This document shows, one piece after another, positions 1-14,200 of a stretch of DNA of 64,000 nucleotides (positions are counted from its first letter, which is position 1; every line of letters begins with the position of its first letter). The stretch is taken from assembly GCF_012273895.1 (NCBI RefSeq), contig NC_052106.1:1178001-1242000 (forward strand). The letters run 5' to 3'. The notes beneath the pieces are model-generated. The model was not told the DNA's origin. It was given only the letters and a program-made list of their open reading frames with translations, and did not search any database. The translations under genes and the position numbers were made by a program. Origin of the DNA: Zerene cesonia. Taxonomy: Eukaryota; Arthropoda; Insecta; Lepidoptera; Pieridae.

Positions 1-861
1 GTGGCCGGCCGCCATTACTCCGGTCGTAATTACGAGTCATTAGAGAGGCTCCCGTGAGGAAATTAATGCTTTAAGACATATTGCCTTTTAATATCAAGAA
101 CTTTGGCTTATAGACATTATTTGAATCTACTTTTTGTGTGTGTAATGAACGCAATGTTATTTTTAGTGCTACCTCTGTACGGTAAACAGTATCATTGTAA
201 TAAAAATGTTTTAACTTCAAAGAGGGAATGCCGTATGGTTTCTTATTTTCAGTAAATTATTTAAATAATAGGAAATTAAAAAAGGTACCTACTATAAAAC
301 AACCAACCGCTTAGAAAAATATTTGAATGTCCAGCTAAATCTGAAAATGAAAATATGATTTAAAAGTACAATGAAGAAACAAACATAGTATTTGTCAGAA
401 TACGGAAATAATACCCTCTTACACTTTCTCACATATAATAAAAACTGATGAGAAAGGTATAAATAATATTATAAAGGCGGTATATTAATGAAGTAAGACA
501 GGATCTCCGGTATAGGATCAAAGGGTGAATGGCGAACCATCCACGCGATGTCACGCACGGGTTGACGGGACAATGGACGTGTCGCAGCTGTAGGGCTGAA
601 CGTTATTTATTTTTGTAACCTTTATTACAATGTATGTTACACTACTAGTATTATAAATACATTTTCATGCTGACATATGTAACATCTGTAATTTTATGGA
701 ATTTATGAAGGTAAAGAAGATAATATCACAAGTCTCATTGAGGATAAATTATTTTGATAAGATGTGTTTTTCTTAGCGAGTATAATTAAACATATTATGG
801 GGTACCTATGTAAAGGAAATTTAAATGTTTTTTTGTAATATTAAATTGTGCTTTTTACGTT

Positions 862-960
862 AGAGCAGGCGACCAAGCCAGTGGTTCAACTGATAATACT
901 AACGATAGCCACCGCCCATGAACATTTGCAGAAATGAAGCTAGGAATGGAATTTCGCAAA
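862..960 (+). mobile_element. SINE-like family A, degraded partial copy
   Basis: The stretch contains a diverged form of the family A core (accaccgcccatgaacatt) after a loose match to the usual gctggtggttcgcctgatgg. Only about 100 bases are recognisable. Confidence 0.55.
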
Positions 961-3900
961 ATTAAAATTACTTATATTAAAGAATATACTGAAACAGTAA
1001 GATATAGATATTTTATTTTAATTTTTAATAAACAGTATCTTTTTATTATACAGTAAACGGTACTACATTATATATTTATCCAGCGTTAATGAGTTCCGAA
1101 AATATATTAGGCGAAATTTGACATTCAATAACACCTATAAATAATGAAAACAAATGGCGCAAGTGGCAACCCTACTCCTTTACTTTGTAAAGTAGCGGAG
1201 GCTGTTCATCACGTGGTACATTTGTGTTCAGCACCCTTGACGATTGTCACGGGAATAAAAATAGTCCCAAACCGTGCTCCGATATAGTGCCGATCACAAT
1301 TAAGGGCTATTCATACTTGATATGAAGTTTTACAAAAAATCTACGTAGCTAGATGTTAATTTTTTATATCATCCCAGAACATGTATACCTGTATCACAAT
1401 AACATTTTTTTGTTTAAAGTTTTTGATACCTTTGCTCGTCACTTATAATGGAAAATCTATTAATATTGTCTACCCGAATACTTGTATTTTTCTTTTTTTA
1501 AGTTTCACTCTCTAGCCGTAACTACGGTGGATCTAAAAGACGATAATGATAATGATATATTTCCAATCCAGCAAAAATGATACCATATAATGGCCTGACT
1601 GCGACGCGAATGAAAGTCTAGGTAGCATTCAAACACACTTTCGAATTATTATTGATGTTTTACAGTGTTGAAATTACGGGTATTTTTATATTCGTAAGGC
1701 AAGCCTTTTCATAATAAAATATTTTTTAATAGATAAAATAAAAGATGTTTCGTGCAAAAATGCGGGATCTGTTCTTTTATTAATGCAGGAGGACTTGCAA
1801 TAAAATAAATCATTTTAATCTCATGTTCCCTTCTTCAAATTAAATACAGAGAAATAGCATTCAGTAACAGCGACAATAAATAATCAATTTTATACCAGCG
1901 GGTCTTAAACGTAAGTCTGCAATAAAAAACATTACGGACATGAATACCGAGCTTGCATTTTATTAATTGTTCAATTAAAAGTCTCTTTACGAATGCCGCC
2001 ATGATATGTGGGAGTCATGTAAATTAATTAACATATGATATTGAATGTAATACCACAGATAACATATTACTATATAAGTAATACTTGCATATTGTCCGGC
2101 TTATATCAAATGAAGAAGAGCCTCTAGGAAGGCCATGTCATGAAATCACCGTGTGTACAGTGATCCTGGTGTCCGATACCTATTAAATATCATAGAGGTT
2201 GTAATGTAATAAAAGTACAATCGTTTAATATCCACCCAAAAGTTGGTTCCGGTATCATATTATGTATATAAGTAAACATCGTTCAACATTGGTAAAAACT
2301 CCTTACAAAATTGTTTAGCAATAACCGACAGCTACATAAAAAATTTAGCATTAATACTTAAAATAGGTACAGCTATACTTATTACCTGTAGGCGATGTGC
2401 CATTCCTTCGCAGTATTGCCATCACCAAATTAGAAACTTTATAGTTGACAATTATGGACACTCAATAGAATTTCGAATTTACAATCGGATTATCGCTTAC
2501 ATTCCTTTTTTAAACAGGAAGTCCATAATAAGTATTGTATTGTTTATGGTTCATGAATGGATAAAATACACATGACTTTATTGAAGAGACAGTTTGGATA
2601 TTGTTTCAAGGTGACTTTATACACATTTTTTAGTTAATTATGAACAACGGTCCAACCCGGCTTGACCTGTAGTGTAAGTAATAGTTTCCGAGGTTGATGT
2701 ATTCAAATAAATTTTATGAATACATTAATATATAATATTGGAGTGATCGTATCAGAATATGAACTATACCTAGAGTACTATAGTATTGTGTTATATGTTC
2801 CTATAATATTATATTATCTGCGGCCATACTAAAATAAAATCAATAAGAAAAATAAAACTGGCAAATAGATATATATATCTTCTTGCCATGAAGAGAGAGA
2901 AAAAAAAGAAAAAGAGAGCTCTAAGCTTAAAATTAGATTTCTTCAATTATGTCAAGTAAATTAACGGATAAGGTAAATTTATGTGCTAAATATCCAAACT
3001 ATTCTTTTACCTTCTTCATCACAAAATTATTGCATAACTTCTATATCTGCTATACTTTTTGATGTCTTTTACTGCGTGTCTGCTGTGTAGACAGACTGTA
3101 GGTAGTTATATTATTACGATATACGATATTCATTATCGATATCCACCTCTATTTATTCTAAAAAAACAATTAGTGTCGCTTTGGAATAAACAAATACGTT
3201 TTAAAAACAACTATACGTTTCAACCCTTCTGCATTTTTTTCCTTTTTAGGTGTACGTTCCCTGTTACGTGTGTGACTTTAAAGTAAAGGTAAGTATTTAA
3301 AAACACAGACAATGTGGCAGTAAAATAATTCGGAGCAGTTGGTGTATTTTATGCCTTGGCGAAGCTCCATGTTCGTGGAACAATAATAATAATCGACAGA
3401 AGTATGTTCAATGGGAAATAAATTATACCTGTCGTAGGGATGGGATCTTGTCGATAATTATGTAACACAGTATCGATATTAATTATTTTTTATATAAGCT
3501 ATTTTCGTTTTCGCATTTTGCTGCTGTAGAGTTAAAATTATCACCATAAACTGATATCAAACTGAGGAAAATTAATGTTAACAAAATGAAGGTTTACATA
3601 GTTATAATTTCAGTTACTTTTGTTAAATTTTATTAGTACAAGTTTAATGTGTAACATATACTAGACATTGGCTTTATAATGAAAAAAGCATTTTCTATCC
3701 AAGGTGACTCTTTTATTTTTTCAATGTTTATAATATGCGTTAAACGAAATACAAAGTAAAATCCTTGAAAATAATTTAACATCCTCATCTTTTAATTATT
3801 TCTCTTCAAGTTTATTACCCTTAGTTGAAAACAACTTAATGCCATACAATTGTTATCCAATTGTAATTTACCATGAATTCTGCCTGTAGCAAACTTAATC

Positions 3901-4440
3901 TCACCATTAGCAATTCATGAGTTGCAATAAGCAGCAAAATAGCAATAGACATCCTCCTCGGGCTCATCTATTAACTTAAAATAAACGACACAAATAGCTA
4001 ACGCAAGAGCCTCAACTACGTAATAATGTTAATAGCATCGTACACCTTTCGTTAATTGCGACATAAAAGCTGCGAATTATCGATATGAGTACATCCCTAC
4101 CGCCCGCGGCGCGTACGCAGCGCATCGCAATTTTATCGTGCCGCTCGATTATTAAATCCTTCCGCCCCGCCCTAATGGCCGGCATTAGCGACCATATATA
4201 ATACAATACGACTGTAGACGAATGCTTCTTTGCCGTAAGGATATTAACGTCTTATGTACCGCTCAAATGTTTAATAAAAATTACCGGTCGTTATATTTAC
4301 TGCCTTTATTAGTAGAGCGCATGCACTTTTAATGTCACATGATGGATTTATAATTAAAGAGATACTAGTTGACCATCCAAAGCTTGTTCTATCATACTTT
4401 TATCATTTGGAGATCTGCTAATACGCTAGTATTAGTATGT

Positions 4441-4626
4441 GACTCGGAGGATCGTTTCCTTTTCCTCACTCCTCCCCGTCCGCATCTTCATTCCAGTCGT
4501 CAATCCTTTCCTCTCCTAGAAAGCGGGATAGCATAAAGGCACAGAGGGGAATATTCATGGACTGTGGTGATCGCTTACCATCAGCCGAACCACCAGCTCA
4601 GTTGCCCGCTTATGGCATAAAAAAGA
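4441..4626 (-). mobile_element. SINE-like family A copy
   Basis: Reverse-oriented family A copy: ccttttcctcactc, then catggactgtggtgatcgc, then accaccagctcagttgcccg, ending in a short A-rich run. In this orientation the A run sits at the 3' end, as expected for a poly(A)-tailed retroposon. Confidence 0.75.
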
Positions 4627-7600
4627 AACTAAAAACTGGGCAAAGCATGGACGGTACTTTTTGTTTACATTTCTCCTTGACTCTATATCTCTTATCTGTA
4701 ACCAACTTTCAAAATACGTATAATTGACGCTCCTATTATAATACCATATTTAATTTGTAATGTTTATGACGAATAAATATTCATGTAGAGAATAATAACG
4801 CTAAGTTGTTACAAATATAAGTAGGTCTATAGGTATAGGACCTTCTATGGGTTGGCCTATCTATAGCACAAACTAGTAAAAAGATACTACGCAACCTATA
4901 ATGCTAGATGTTGGGTTACCAGTTACCATTACAAATTAATTAATCAATAATTATTTTTAACGAAACACTGAACCGCCTTTCAATTGTAAGGAACTGGACC
5001 AAATTTGAATGGGATCCCATTTAAATTTGGTGGAGGCACCACTTATATAAAAAGAATCATTAAAAATCCTTTCAGTCAGTGAAAAGTTATAACGTAACAT
5101 ATAAAAAAGAGCGCACGAATTTATTACCTCCGTTTTTATTTTGAAGTCGGTTGATATATGTAATAGGTACTTTAGGCACCTGAAACCGAAATAATAGAAA
5201 AATTCGAATACTCAGGTCGGATGATGACGGCTGATGTCTGGCATAAGTATACAATCTATGGATCTGTCGTTGTCCCGATATCGCAAAAGATCTGGGTTTG
5301 AATCTCGCTTGACGATCGATTTTTTTTTCCTATAAGGTATTTAAATATTTTTCATATAGAAAACATTTAAATGCTATTAAACTGTAAGTAAAATATACAG
5401 CAATAATGTACTAACTACATTCAATCATCTCTAGTAAAACACTCACATCACCAAATAACAAATTATCGTAAAAATTATTCATAGCAGCGTTTGTTTATGA
5501 ATTATTCGTGTCCCGCGCCATTGTTGCAAAGTTTATGCTCTATGAAGTCGTAAGTACTAAGTTATGGCGAATAATATGACGCTTTTACGGTCGCCGGTGT
5601 TTCTTTGATGTTAGGTATGGGTTATATTAGGAATAGCGATGATAACTATGCCAACTGGGCTACAGCCTATATGCCTTTTTTTATAATGGTGAAATCTTGC
5701 AAAGATACCCACGGCCTCCGGGGAAGAGGTAGTGGGTTATATCGGAATCCTACCGACTAAAACCCCACTGTGTTCCGTCAAGCCACAAACGAATGGGCCT
5801 CGGGTGCTTGTTAGAATTCGTCCGCGACACAGCCTATATGCCTGTGTGACCTATGTGACCACAGGTAACACCACCAGCATTTCAAGTGTTTATATGGGCG
5901 GTAGTGAACACTTAACATTGGATGGTCCACCTGCTCTTCTGATTACTTTACCATATAAAAATCAACCCAAATCTGTCTACAACTAATGTACGAGTTGATA
6001 GCAGTCACCTACCAAAGTTACAGTAGCGATGTGAATAATGAGCAGATAATTTAAAGCTATAAAAATGTCCAATCTCGAACCGTCGACTTTCCCTCGGATG
6101 TTTGAACTACTCGGGAACAGAGTAGTGTGCATTTAGTTAGCACACATTTTATTTGATAAATGATTTCATTGTCATGAATAAATGATTAAAAATTATTTCA
6201 AAGATTATCAGAAAATAACAATGATTCTTTTCTATAAAAAGGACACCAATGGGAAATAGCACTCTAGGTTTTAAAATAGGACCAAATCATAATATCCTAA
6301 ACTCAAAAAGGTCATCGTTTGAATACCAAAAAAAAAAATACTAGCAAATTTAATAACGCTCCGCTAGTCAATAAAGCCACACTTCGCAACAACAAAGATG
6401 AGTTATTGCGATTCGGAACACGTAGCTCTATTCATAACCATTTCGATGACCTTTCATTCGCCGCATGAATATTGTTTTCTGTAAAGACTTATACTACTAG
6501 TAAAGTATTATTTCATCTGTTTTTATACGAATGAGTTATAACCACCTGCGAGTATGCAAGACTTTTTTTAATTGAATAAAATTGTTCAAAACAAATTAAT
6601 TTTCTGGGATGATGTGTAAATTTTAATCTACCTAGATAAAAAACTAAAGACCTTTCATTGAATGAAATTCTATTGATATATTGTTTTAAGACTCCAATAT
6701 AAATAAGGAACCCTTATAGTTTCAGCACATCGGTTCCTATGTCTGCTAAGGGCAAGTAACATAATTTAGTCGAAGATATATTTTTTTAAGTAAGCTTATC
6801 GTTGAATGGAATAAGTACATTCATTGGAGATTAGTGCGATCAAGCAAGTCAAAGACTGGATCTTTGCTTTACTTTTGGTAATAATCGAACCTCCCAAGGG
6901 TGCCCTCCTTGGCACGCCCTTGGTATTAAGAAAATCATGGTTTGGGAAGGAATAAAAAAGAAACAACAATAAATAAGTACTTTATTTCGTTCAACGAAAA
7001 AGTACATTGTGATTATATTTACATTACGTTTGGCTAGACTGAAAATGTAAACAATACGAAATTAATATAATATATACACATTTTGTACAATAGGACATTG
7101 TTATTTATTAGAATCCAAATATGTGAAGCCAGTAGCAATATGAACAGGTAGGTAAATATCTAAAAGTTACTAAAAGCCATTTTATTTAAATACGAAAGAA
7201 ACTAAAAATGAAACGCATCGTCGGCGTTTTTAATTTATAACTAAGTTTATGACAAATAAGGCGGTCATTGAAATATTAATTCTATATCAATTAATTAGTA
7301 TTCCCAATTCTTCGCTTCAGGAAAGAAAAAAAAAACATATCCTATACTAGTATTTTCTTGTGTTTGATTTTACGCGAGTATTATACATTTAGAAATTAAA
7401 AACTTTTTAATTTTCGAAACGTCGGGTTAATAATATAATGAATAAATCGCGTTTTAAATCCCTTAAAAAGGTTTTAATTTCTAAATATCCTATACTATTA
7501 TACCGTATCGAATTCATTTAAAGATTTATGTGAATAAAAGTTATATGTGAATAAAAGTTATGTACAATTTTAACTACACAATCCCAGCATCTTGTTTACA

Positions 7601-7693
7601 TTTCCAGCTAAATTCGGCAAATAAGGATTAAGATAAAATCAGTGATTAATAATATAGTAAGTAATCAGTGACGTAATTAGTCGAATTTATATA

Positions 7694-7699
7694 TTTATT
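7694..7699 (-). terminator. Candidate ASCC2 polyadenylation signal
   Basis: TTTATT on the plus strand reads AATAAA on the minus strand, about 560 bases after the ASCC2 stop. It is the first canonical hexamer I find downstream. Using it would give a 3' untranslated region that contains the GAT tract and a family C fragment. This is position-based inference only. Confidence 0.35.
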
Positions 7700-7787
7700 T
7701 AACGCATATAATTTTTTTGAAAATATTGCTCAATAAGAAACAAAAAAAAACCGGCAGGATAAATAAAATTGATAATAATCTTCTACA

Positions 7788-7938
7788 AATATAAAGCTAA
7801 AGAGTTTGTTCATTTGAACGCACTTATCTTAGGAACTGTTGGACTGATTTAAATTTTTTTTTCACCGATGGATATGTACGTGATCTCTGAGTGCAATAAT
7901 CTATTTATGTACTACGGGCGAGCCGGGGCGGATCTTTA
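7788..7938 (+). mobile_element. Helitron-like/unclassified family C fragment
   Basis: It carries the family C landmarks: aaagagtttgtt near the start, an aggaactgttggactgatt core, and gtactacgggcgagccgggg near the end. It lies about 320 bases beyond the ASCC2 stop codon and may be inside that gene's 3' untranslated region. Confidence 0.65.
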
Positions 7939-8041
7939 GTATAGAGATATAAATTAGTCTGTTTTAAATTACGCCACTGATATAAACTTTTTTATCTTCA
8001 CAATTCACTATAGTTCCTCATAGGAGGCCTGTGACCCCACA

Positions 8042-8246
8042 GTGGGAGCAGATGATAATGATGGTGATAGTGCTGATGATGATGATGATAAAGATTATGG
8101 TGATGGTGATGATGGTGATGATAATAATGATGTTGATGATAATAATGAACACGGTGATGGTAATGTTAGTGGTGATGATAATGGTGGCGTGGTGGCGGTT
8201 GTGATGATGATGATATTGATCAAGTTGGTGTCGATGGTAACGATGG
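8042..8246. repeat. GAT/GGT-rich imperfect trinucleotide tract
   Basis: About 200 bases of interrupted GAT, GGT and AAT triplets (ATC-rich on the minus strand). It begins about 10 bases downstream of the ASCC2 stop codon, so it is probably transcribed as part of the ASCC2 3' untranslated region. Open frames across it encode only Asp/Gly/Val-rich or Ile/Thr/His-rich runs and are composition artefacts. Confidence 0.85.
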
Positions 8247-8256
8247 TGACGCTCCA

Positions 8257-11200
8257 CTAGGACGGCATCATGCCCTGGCTCCTCTTCCACTGGGCGGCCT
8301 GCCGCCGGCCGTGGTTGGCGCGCGACGACTTGTGCTGCTCCTTCCGGCTCCGGTTGTGCAGCACGTCCCGGCTCTGGCCCTGGCCCTTCGGCGCGCCGGT
8401 CACGTCGCCGCTTCTGGGGGTGAGCATTGTTTCTGGATTGTAGTCACGTAGAAATGTGTGGCGAGGCGGGAGGGGGGAGGGATGTTTTTTCGTTTGTTTG
8501 TTATTTGTAAGGGATGAAGTCAGGATAGGAAGAAACATTTGATATCAGCGGCATTTGGTTTCTTCTCGGGTCAATACAGACTTTTATGTGAATCAGTCTT
8601 TTAAAATAAACTATTCCAAACATATGTCACAAATATCAATTTAGTCACATTCTTAAAACCCCAATTATCCTATCCTGTCCTGTCCTACTAATATTGTAAA
8701 TGTCCGCATTTTTGTGAGGATGGATGTATGTGTATGCGTATGTATGTTTTTAACTCGTTCACGCAAAAACTACTGAACCGATTGCACTGAAATTTGCTAC
8801 GTAGATAGCATTAACAAACCCATACATATACTTCCATCCTTACAAACTTTCGCATTTACAATATTAGTAGGAAGGATAGTAGCACAGGATTAAGTAGGAT
8901 TTGTAACAAAAATATAAGCCGCCTTCAAATTGTTAATTAATTAATTATTAAATAACTTTTTAAGTCGCTTGAAAGGAAAAGTCTATATACCTAGGCGGCG
9001 CCGCTGGTTTATTCCTCCGTCCCCGCGCCGCCATATTAGCTTCCCGTCTCGCTCGCACCTCCTCGGGGTTCACGCAGAAGTTCCTTCTATCTCTTTCACT
9101 CTTCTCTTGACTCGACACCGCCGTGTCTTCTTCACTCTCCGATTCTTCTGATGCCTGAAATCACATGGATGAATATAAATGCAAATAAATGATTAATTAA
9201 ATAATTAATGCTTTAAAACTTATTGCGACGGATGGAAAAACAAATGTTTATGTTTTCCTACATCTACCATTTCACAATCTATGCATGCTTATTATACACT
9301 CTGATATATGATAACTTATAGGTTTGCATGATGTTCACATTTTATATTCATGCCTAGTTTTATAAATAGTTGTATATAAATGTATAAATTTTTCACATTC
9401 AAAAAATCTAGTTTATTTAGAACAACTTTTTCTAGAATAATTCAATTCCATATTTAATTTAATTACACCGAAATTACCTCATCATTCCTCCTGGCATTCA
9501 TCAAAGCTCTGGGGGTAACAAATGGTCTTCTAGGGTCTTCTGCCATATCCGTGGTGGGGGCCACGCCATCGGAGTCGTATGTGTCGTCGTATTCATCAGA
9601 ATACAGCGCCTCTTCATCACAAACCAAACTGTGGAATGAAAGAAATTATCCATTCAGTTTTGTAATATATGTGTGGTAAGATTTGAGAATTATTTTTAGC
9701 TTTGAATACCGATTTCTTCTACATACCACAGTAACTAAGATATTACTAAATTGTGAGGAGAAACAAATAAATGAAATGATTAATTTTTTCTTGTTCTAGC
9801 GGGCTACCGAGCTAGTGGTTCGCCTGATGGTAAGCGATTACTACCGTCCAACCTTTGTAGTAGTAGTGCCTTTGTAAAGGCATTTTCCGTTTATAAGGGG
9901 TAAGGGTTAAGGAAAAGATTGTTGACGGGAAAAAAGGAATACACTGGGAAGGGCGAGAAAAAGGAATCAGACCTTGGGAATTTAAATACTAAGAAATATA
10001 TAATACTCACTTATACTTGCTATAAATATCGACCCTACTCTTAACCTCCGTCTTATCATTGAGCATATCTTTCAAGTCTTTGTACTTGGACTTCTTCTTG
10101 CCAACGTGGATCTTGGACAAGTCCACATCGTCCCTGGTCATGATGTCGAACTGATCGCCATCGAACACGTTCAGCCTTTCCACACCCGTCTCCAGGAACT
10201 TCCGGTCTACCGGGTCTTCTGGTATGATTGGGAGGTCTTTGTCTAATTCTGGGAAACATCAGTTTTGACTAATAATATGGATATCCCATGGAGCGTAGTA
10301 AGAAGACAATCACAAGGTAAGCTTAAATTCCCTGATACTAAGATAATATTTAAAAAGGTGACATACATGCTAGAGCAATTTTTTTTTTTATATGTCTATG
10401 TAGAAACTGTTTTCCAAAACTTTGCTGCATATTAAATTATGTATTTTGACAATTCAAAAGCGCTTCTTATGAAGTCTAATTGCATGAAAAAATATATCAA
10501 ATATTTACGTTACAAAAATTATCTCAGATAGAACTCAGGTCTCTAACACAACCAAAAAGGAATGGAGATTTTTTTAACATTTTTGTTAATAACACAAAAT
10601 TTTATAACAATTTCAATCAAATTATATCGTATTTTTTATCACATATAACTTACTTCTTAAAGAATCAGCCAAAGTGTCTTCCAATATGCTATTAACGACC
10701 CTGTCCACTTGGAAATCATAATGCTCCAAACACTTTAATACAAAACCATCTCCTAAATGCGGTAATATATCCTTAACTTCACTAATCAACGATTGCTCCC
10801 GAATATTCTTTGGTATTTCATTATCTGTGGACGGCCCCGCTCCATTGTTTATGCTTTCAACATGGCCGTTCATGTCTATGTGATTTGTTTGTCTATGGTC
10901 AGATGGTTCTGGTACCGGTTCGTCCAAATTTGAGTATATCGCTTGTAGAATGAAGTCGGTTTTTACTGAGTCACTGATTTTTGTGTTTAAGAAAGATTAT
11001 TCAAAGGTTATTATGAAATTTATTATATTTTGTTTAAACTATAACTGGTCAATGATAAAAGGCGGCAAAAATTATAATTAATTGCCTAAAAGATGTAAAA
11101 TCACTAGAAAAGAATTGTCTTTTGACAAAGGACATTAAGCAAAGACATATAATGAAGAAGGTGACATTACAATGAGGCACCGAAATGTCGAACTCATCTT

Positions 11201-14200
11201 TACCTTTATGATTTTAACAAGAAAATGTATTGTGTATTTTTTCACCTTCATGAAATTGACAATAAAAATAGACATATTTTCCTTCTTTTTCGCATAAAAG
11301 GATACATATCAGGGTACGCCTGTCTCAACATATCGATATCTTCGTTCACGGGATGGCACAGGTGATAGTCCTTGATGAGTAGTTTCTCTGTGAGTGCGTC
11401 CATCATCACCGAGAGGTATGCTTCTACATGGTTTGATATATTGCCTCTATGAAAAAATAAAAGTATAATATAAATGTGGCCATGTAAAAGATATGCCTAT
11501 TGGTATGGCTGACTTCACATTGAATCTATACTAATAATATAAATGTGAAGAGTTTGTTTGAACATGCTAATCTCGGGAACTGCTGGACCAATTTCGAAAG
11601 TTCTTTCACCATTGCATATGTGACAATAATTTTCTTTAATAGACTTAGTTAATAAAAAACTAGTATAAATTTAAGTACCAGTTATCTATAACAGAATTTA
11701 ATATTATTTCATTATACAGACATTACAAACAGAAAGTTCACTTTAACAAAAATGATCAAAATTGGTTCATACAGTGGAAATTCCTGATTTAAAGAAACCT
11801 AAAATTATTATTCCATAGAATTCAGAACCTTATTTTTAGAGTTGAAACAAACCGCAATCGACATAAACTTACTCTCCACTAAATATAGCATTCTTATATA
11901 CTGCCAGTATTTCTCTGAAGACGTCTATGAGTTCTGACCGAATGAGGTCGATCCAACCCTCCACTTGCGTGTATTTAATACTAGTGGGATCCCCGACTTC
12001 TTCCAACTTCTCGTAAAGATGTGGAATACCGTGCTCGTAGACTTGGACTATACTGAAAACATATATTTCTTAGGAGAAAAACACTTTATTCAATTGGATT
12101 TTATCTCACACACATACGTTTATATTAGAATAATCTTCTATCAAAATCAAACCCGCATATCTATTTGGCAGTCACATTATTATATTTTTAGATGGTAACA
12201 TTGATTCCTTGAAAACTTTCACTCTCTCTATCTCACTCTCCTACTCTCCTTTTCTTCCTTCTTCCATTCTTTTTACCTTCACTCACCTTAAAACAAAATT
12301 CGTAGTGCGAATAATATGTGCGCTTTTTGGGTAGACCTCCGTAAATATCCTGAGGGTCATGGCCGTATCCAATAAGTGGACGACCAGATCTTGGAGCATG
12401 GGGAAGGTGAGCTTCTCCACAACCTTGGAATTGGAAGGTCTCTTGATATCACTGATTTGAAACGTTTCTGGCAAGTTTGGAGGATCGTCGCTTTCATAGT
12501 CTTTGTTTACTTGTAGAATTATATATTTAAATGCCTGAAAAAAGAATGACTTTTAAATGGGCAATGCATACATGTGACCATTGGTCCAATTTTGCAGTAG
12601 TTTGCAAATTCTTGTGACTAATTGATTATTATTCATTTTTAGTTTAATTAAGTCTTTATGTATATTTGAGCCTTTGTTTTTATAGCTGCACGCCCGGGTC
12701 CGCCCGGGTTAAGTTGGATCAAACTGCACATGGTGAACAAATTCGATTAAAATCGGTTGAGTAGTTAAAACAAACAATATGACACGTAAATTATGTATGT
12801 GTTTTTTTAAGTCACAGTCGACAATGGAGCTGGTGAGTCGCGCCACACCGCCCATTAACATTTGGAGAGCGCCTCTACAAATGGATTGCCGACTTCAAAT
12901 TGGAAAGGGATGAAGAAAGGATTGATGAGAGGAATAAGGAAAGGACTGGGAAGGGCAAGGAAAAGTATATGAGACTCCGGCTCCCCCACTCACCGAACGT
13001 CACGCCGGTTTTCAGTGGAGCGAAAACTAGTGTTACTTCCCTGGTGCGAGTTGGCCCAATTCGTGCCAAAGCGTGCTCGATTACCGCAAATACATATTTA
13101 GATATAGATGTACTAGAGCTGTTTCCCGCAGCTTCTAAATAAATTTTCATTATACAAACTTTTATTCCATATATACAAACTTTTATCCCATATATTATCC
13201 CCTTGAGGGTAAAATTTATCAAAATCCTTTTTTAAGCAGATGACTACACCATAGAGGATATCTGGATACTAAAATACAGCCCAATTGGTCCATCACTTTG
13301 GGCTGTGCATTCATAGATCAGTCAATCTTTGCACTTTATATATAAGATGACATGTGTAAGAAACTGTGCAATAATATATTTAATTAATTTAACACAACTT
13401 TTTGTTGAATCTACATGAAATATTGATACCCAGTACCATGCTTTGATAGTTCTTTGACACATACTTCATAATGTGTTTTACTATCTAGATCGCTATAAAA
13501 GCTAATTATCACAACCAACACAAACTTGCCTCATGCACAAATACTAAAGCTTGTGCTGTGTCAGCTTCATATCTTGGCTGCAACATGTACACAGATTCTA
13601 TTAGTCTTGATATATGTCTATTATTATCCGAACCATACGTTAGACAGATATCCCATATCACTGGTATTGTGAATATAAAATTGTCATATATCAAACTAGC
13701 CATTTGCTCCTTTGTCATCCAATGTGCCTGAAAAACAAGCAAAACTCAAATTATGAATCTTGAATAATATAACATATAAAGTTGACTGTTTTAAAAATAA
13801 ATTATTGCCAGTTAAATTAAAAACCTTTAAAAAAACAAGAATAATTGGAATTAATATCATTATTAAAACAATGCATCAATCTACATCTATCTGTGTCCAC
13901 AAACTCTCATATTTATAATAATTAATAGGATTATTATAGATGCAACCGCAGCACACAAGTAGTCTAATATAATAGATAGTACATACTTTGCTCTCCTTAT
14001 TAGTAACCAGTCTACTGAACACCACAAGCACCAGCCTCCGTATGTCCTCATATAAGATTTGTACATCATTACACTCATATGGAGGGATGTAAGGAGGGCT
14101 GGCCTCTTGTAGGAACGATATTAACGAGTCCATGCACTGTGGATGGTAGAGCACTGTGCTCCAGAATCTGTGAAAGACTAGTGATAAGATTTTTCTCTAT

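Larger units (their letters stand above)
1..8256. other. Gene-free AT-rich region upstream of ASCC2 3' end
   Basis: I find no exon with credible splice sites or protein similarity here; the open frames are short and AT-rich. It holds a degraded SINE-like copy near 862-960, a reverse SINE-like copy at 4441-4626, a Helitron-like fragment at 7788-7938, and short tandem duplications such as the 17-base repeat near 7532-7564. Small GC-rich islands at 1-60 and about 4090-4200 stand out from the background and could be regulatory, but nothing in them proves it. The last few hundred bases before 8257 probably belong to the 3' untranslated region of ASCC2. Confidence 0.6.

Noticed and set aside
5222..5333. 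Possible tRNA-derived sequence with a B-box-like gggtttgaatctc and a following T run
   Set aside because: No matching acceptor stem or A-box could be found upstream, so it stays a chance or very old match.
8018..8290. Asp-rich and Ile/Thr/His-rich open frames across the GAT tract
   Set aside because: They are direct translations of a triplet repeat next to the ASCC2 stop, with no splice or homology support.
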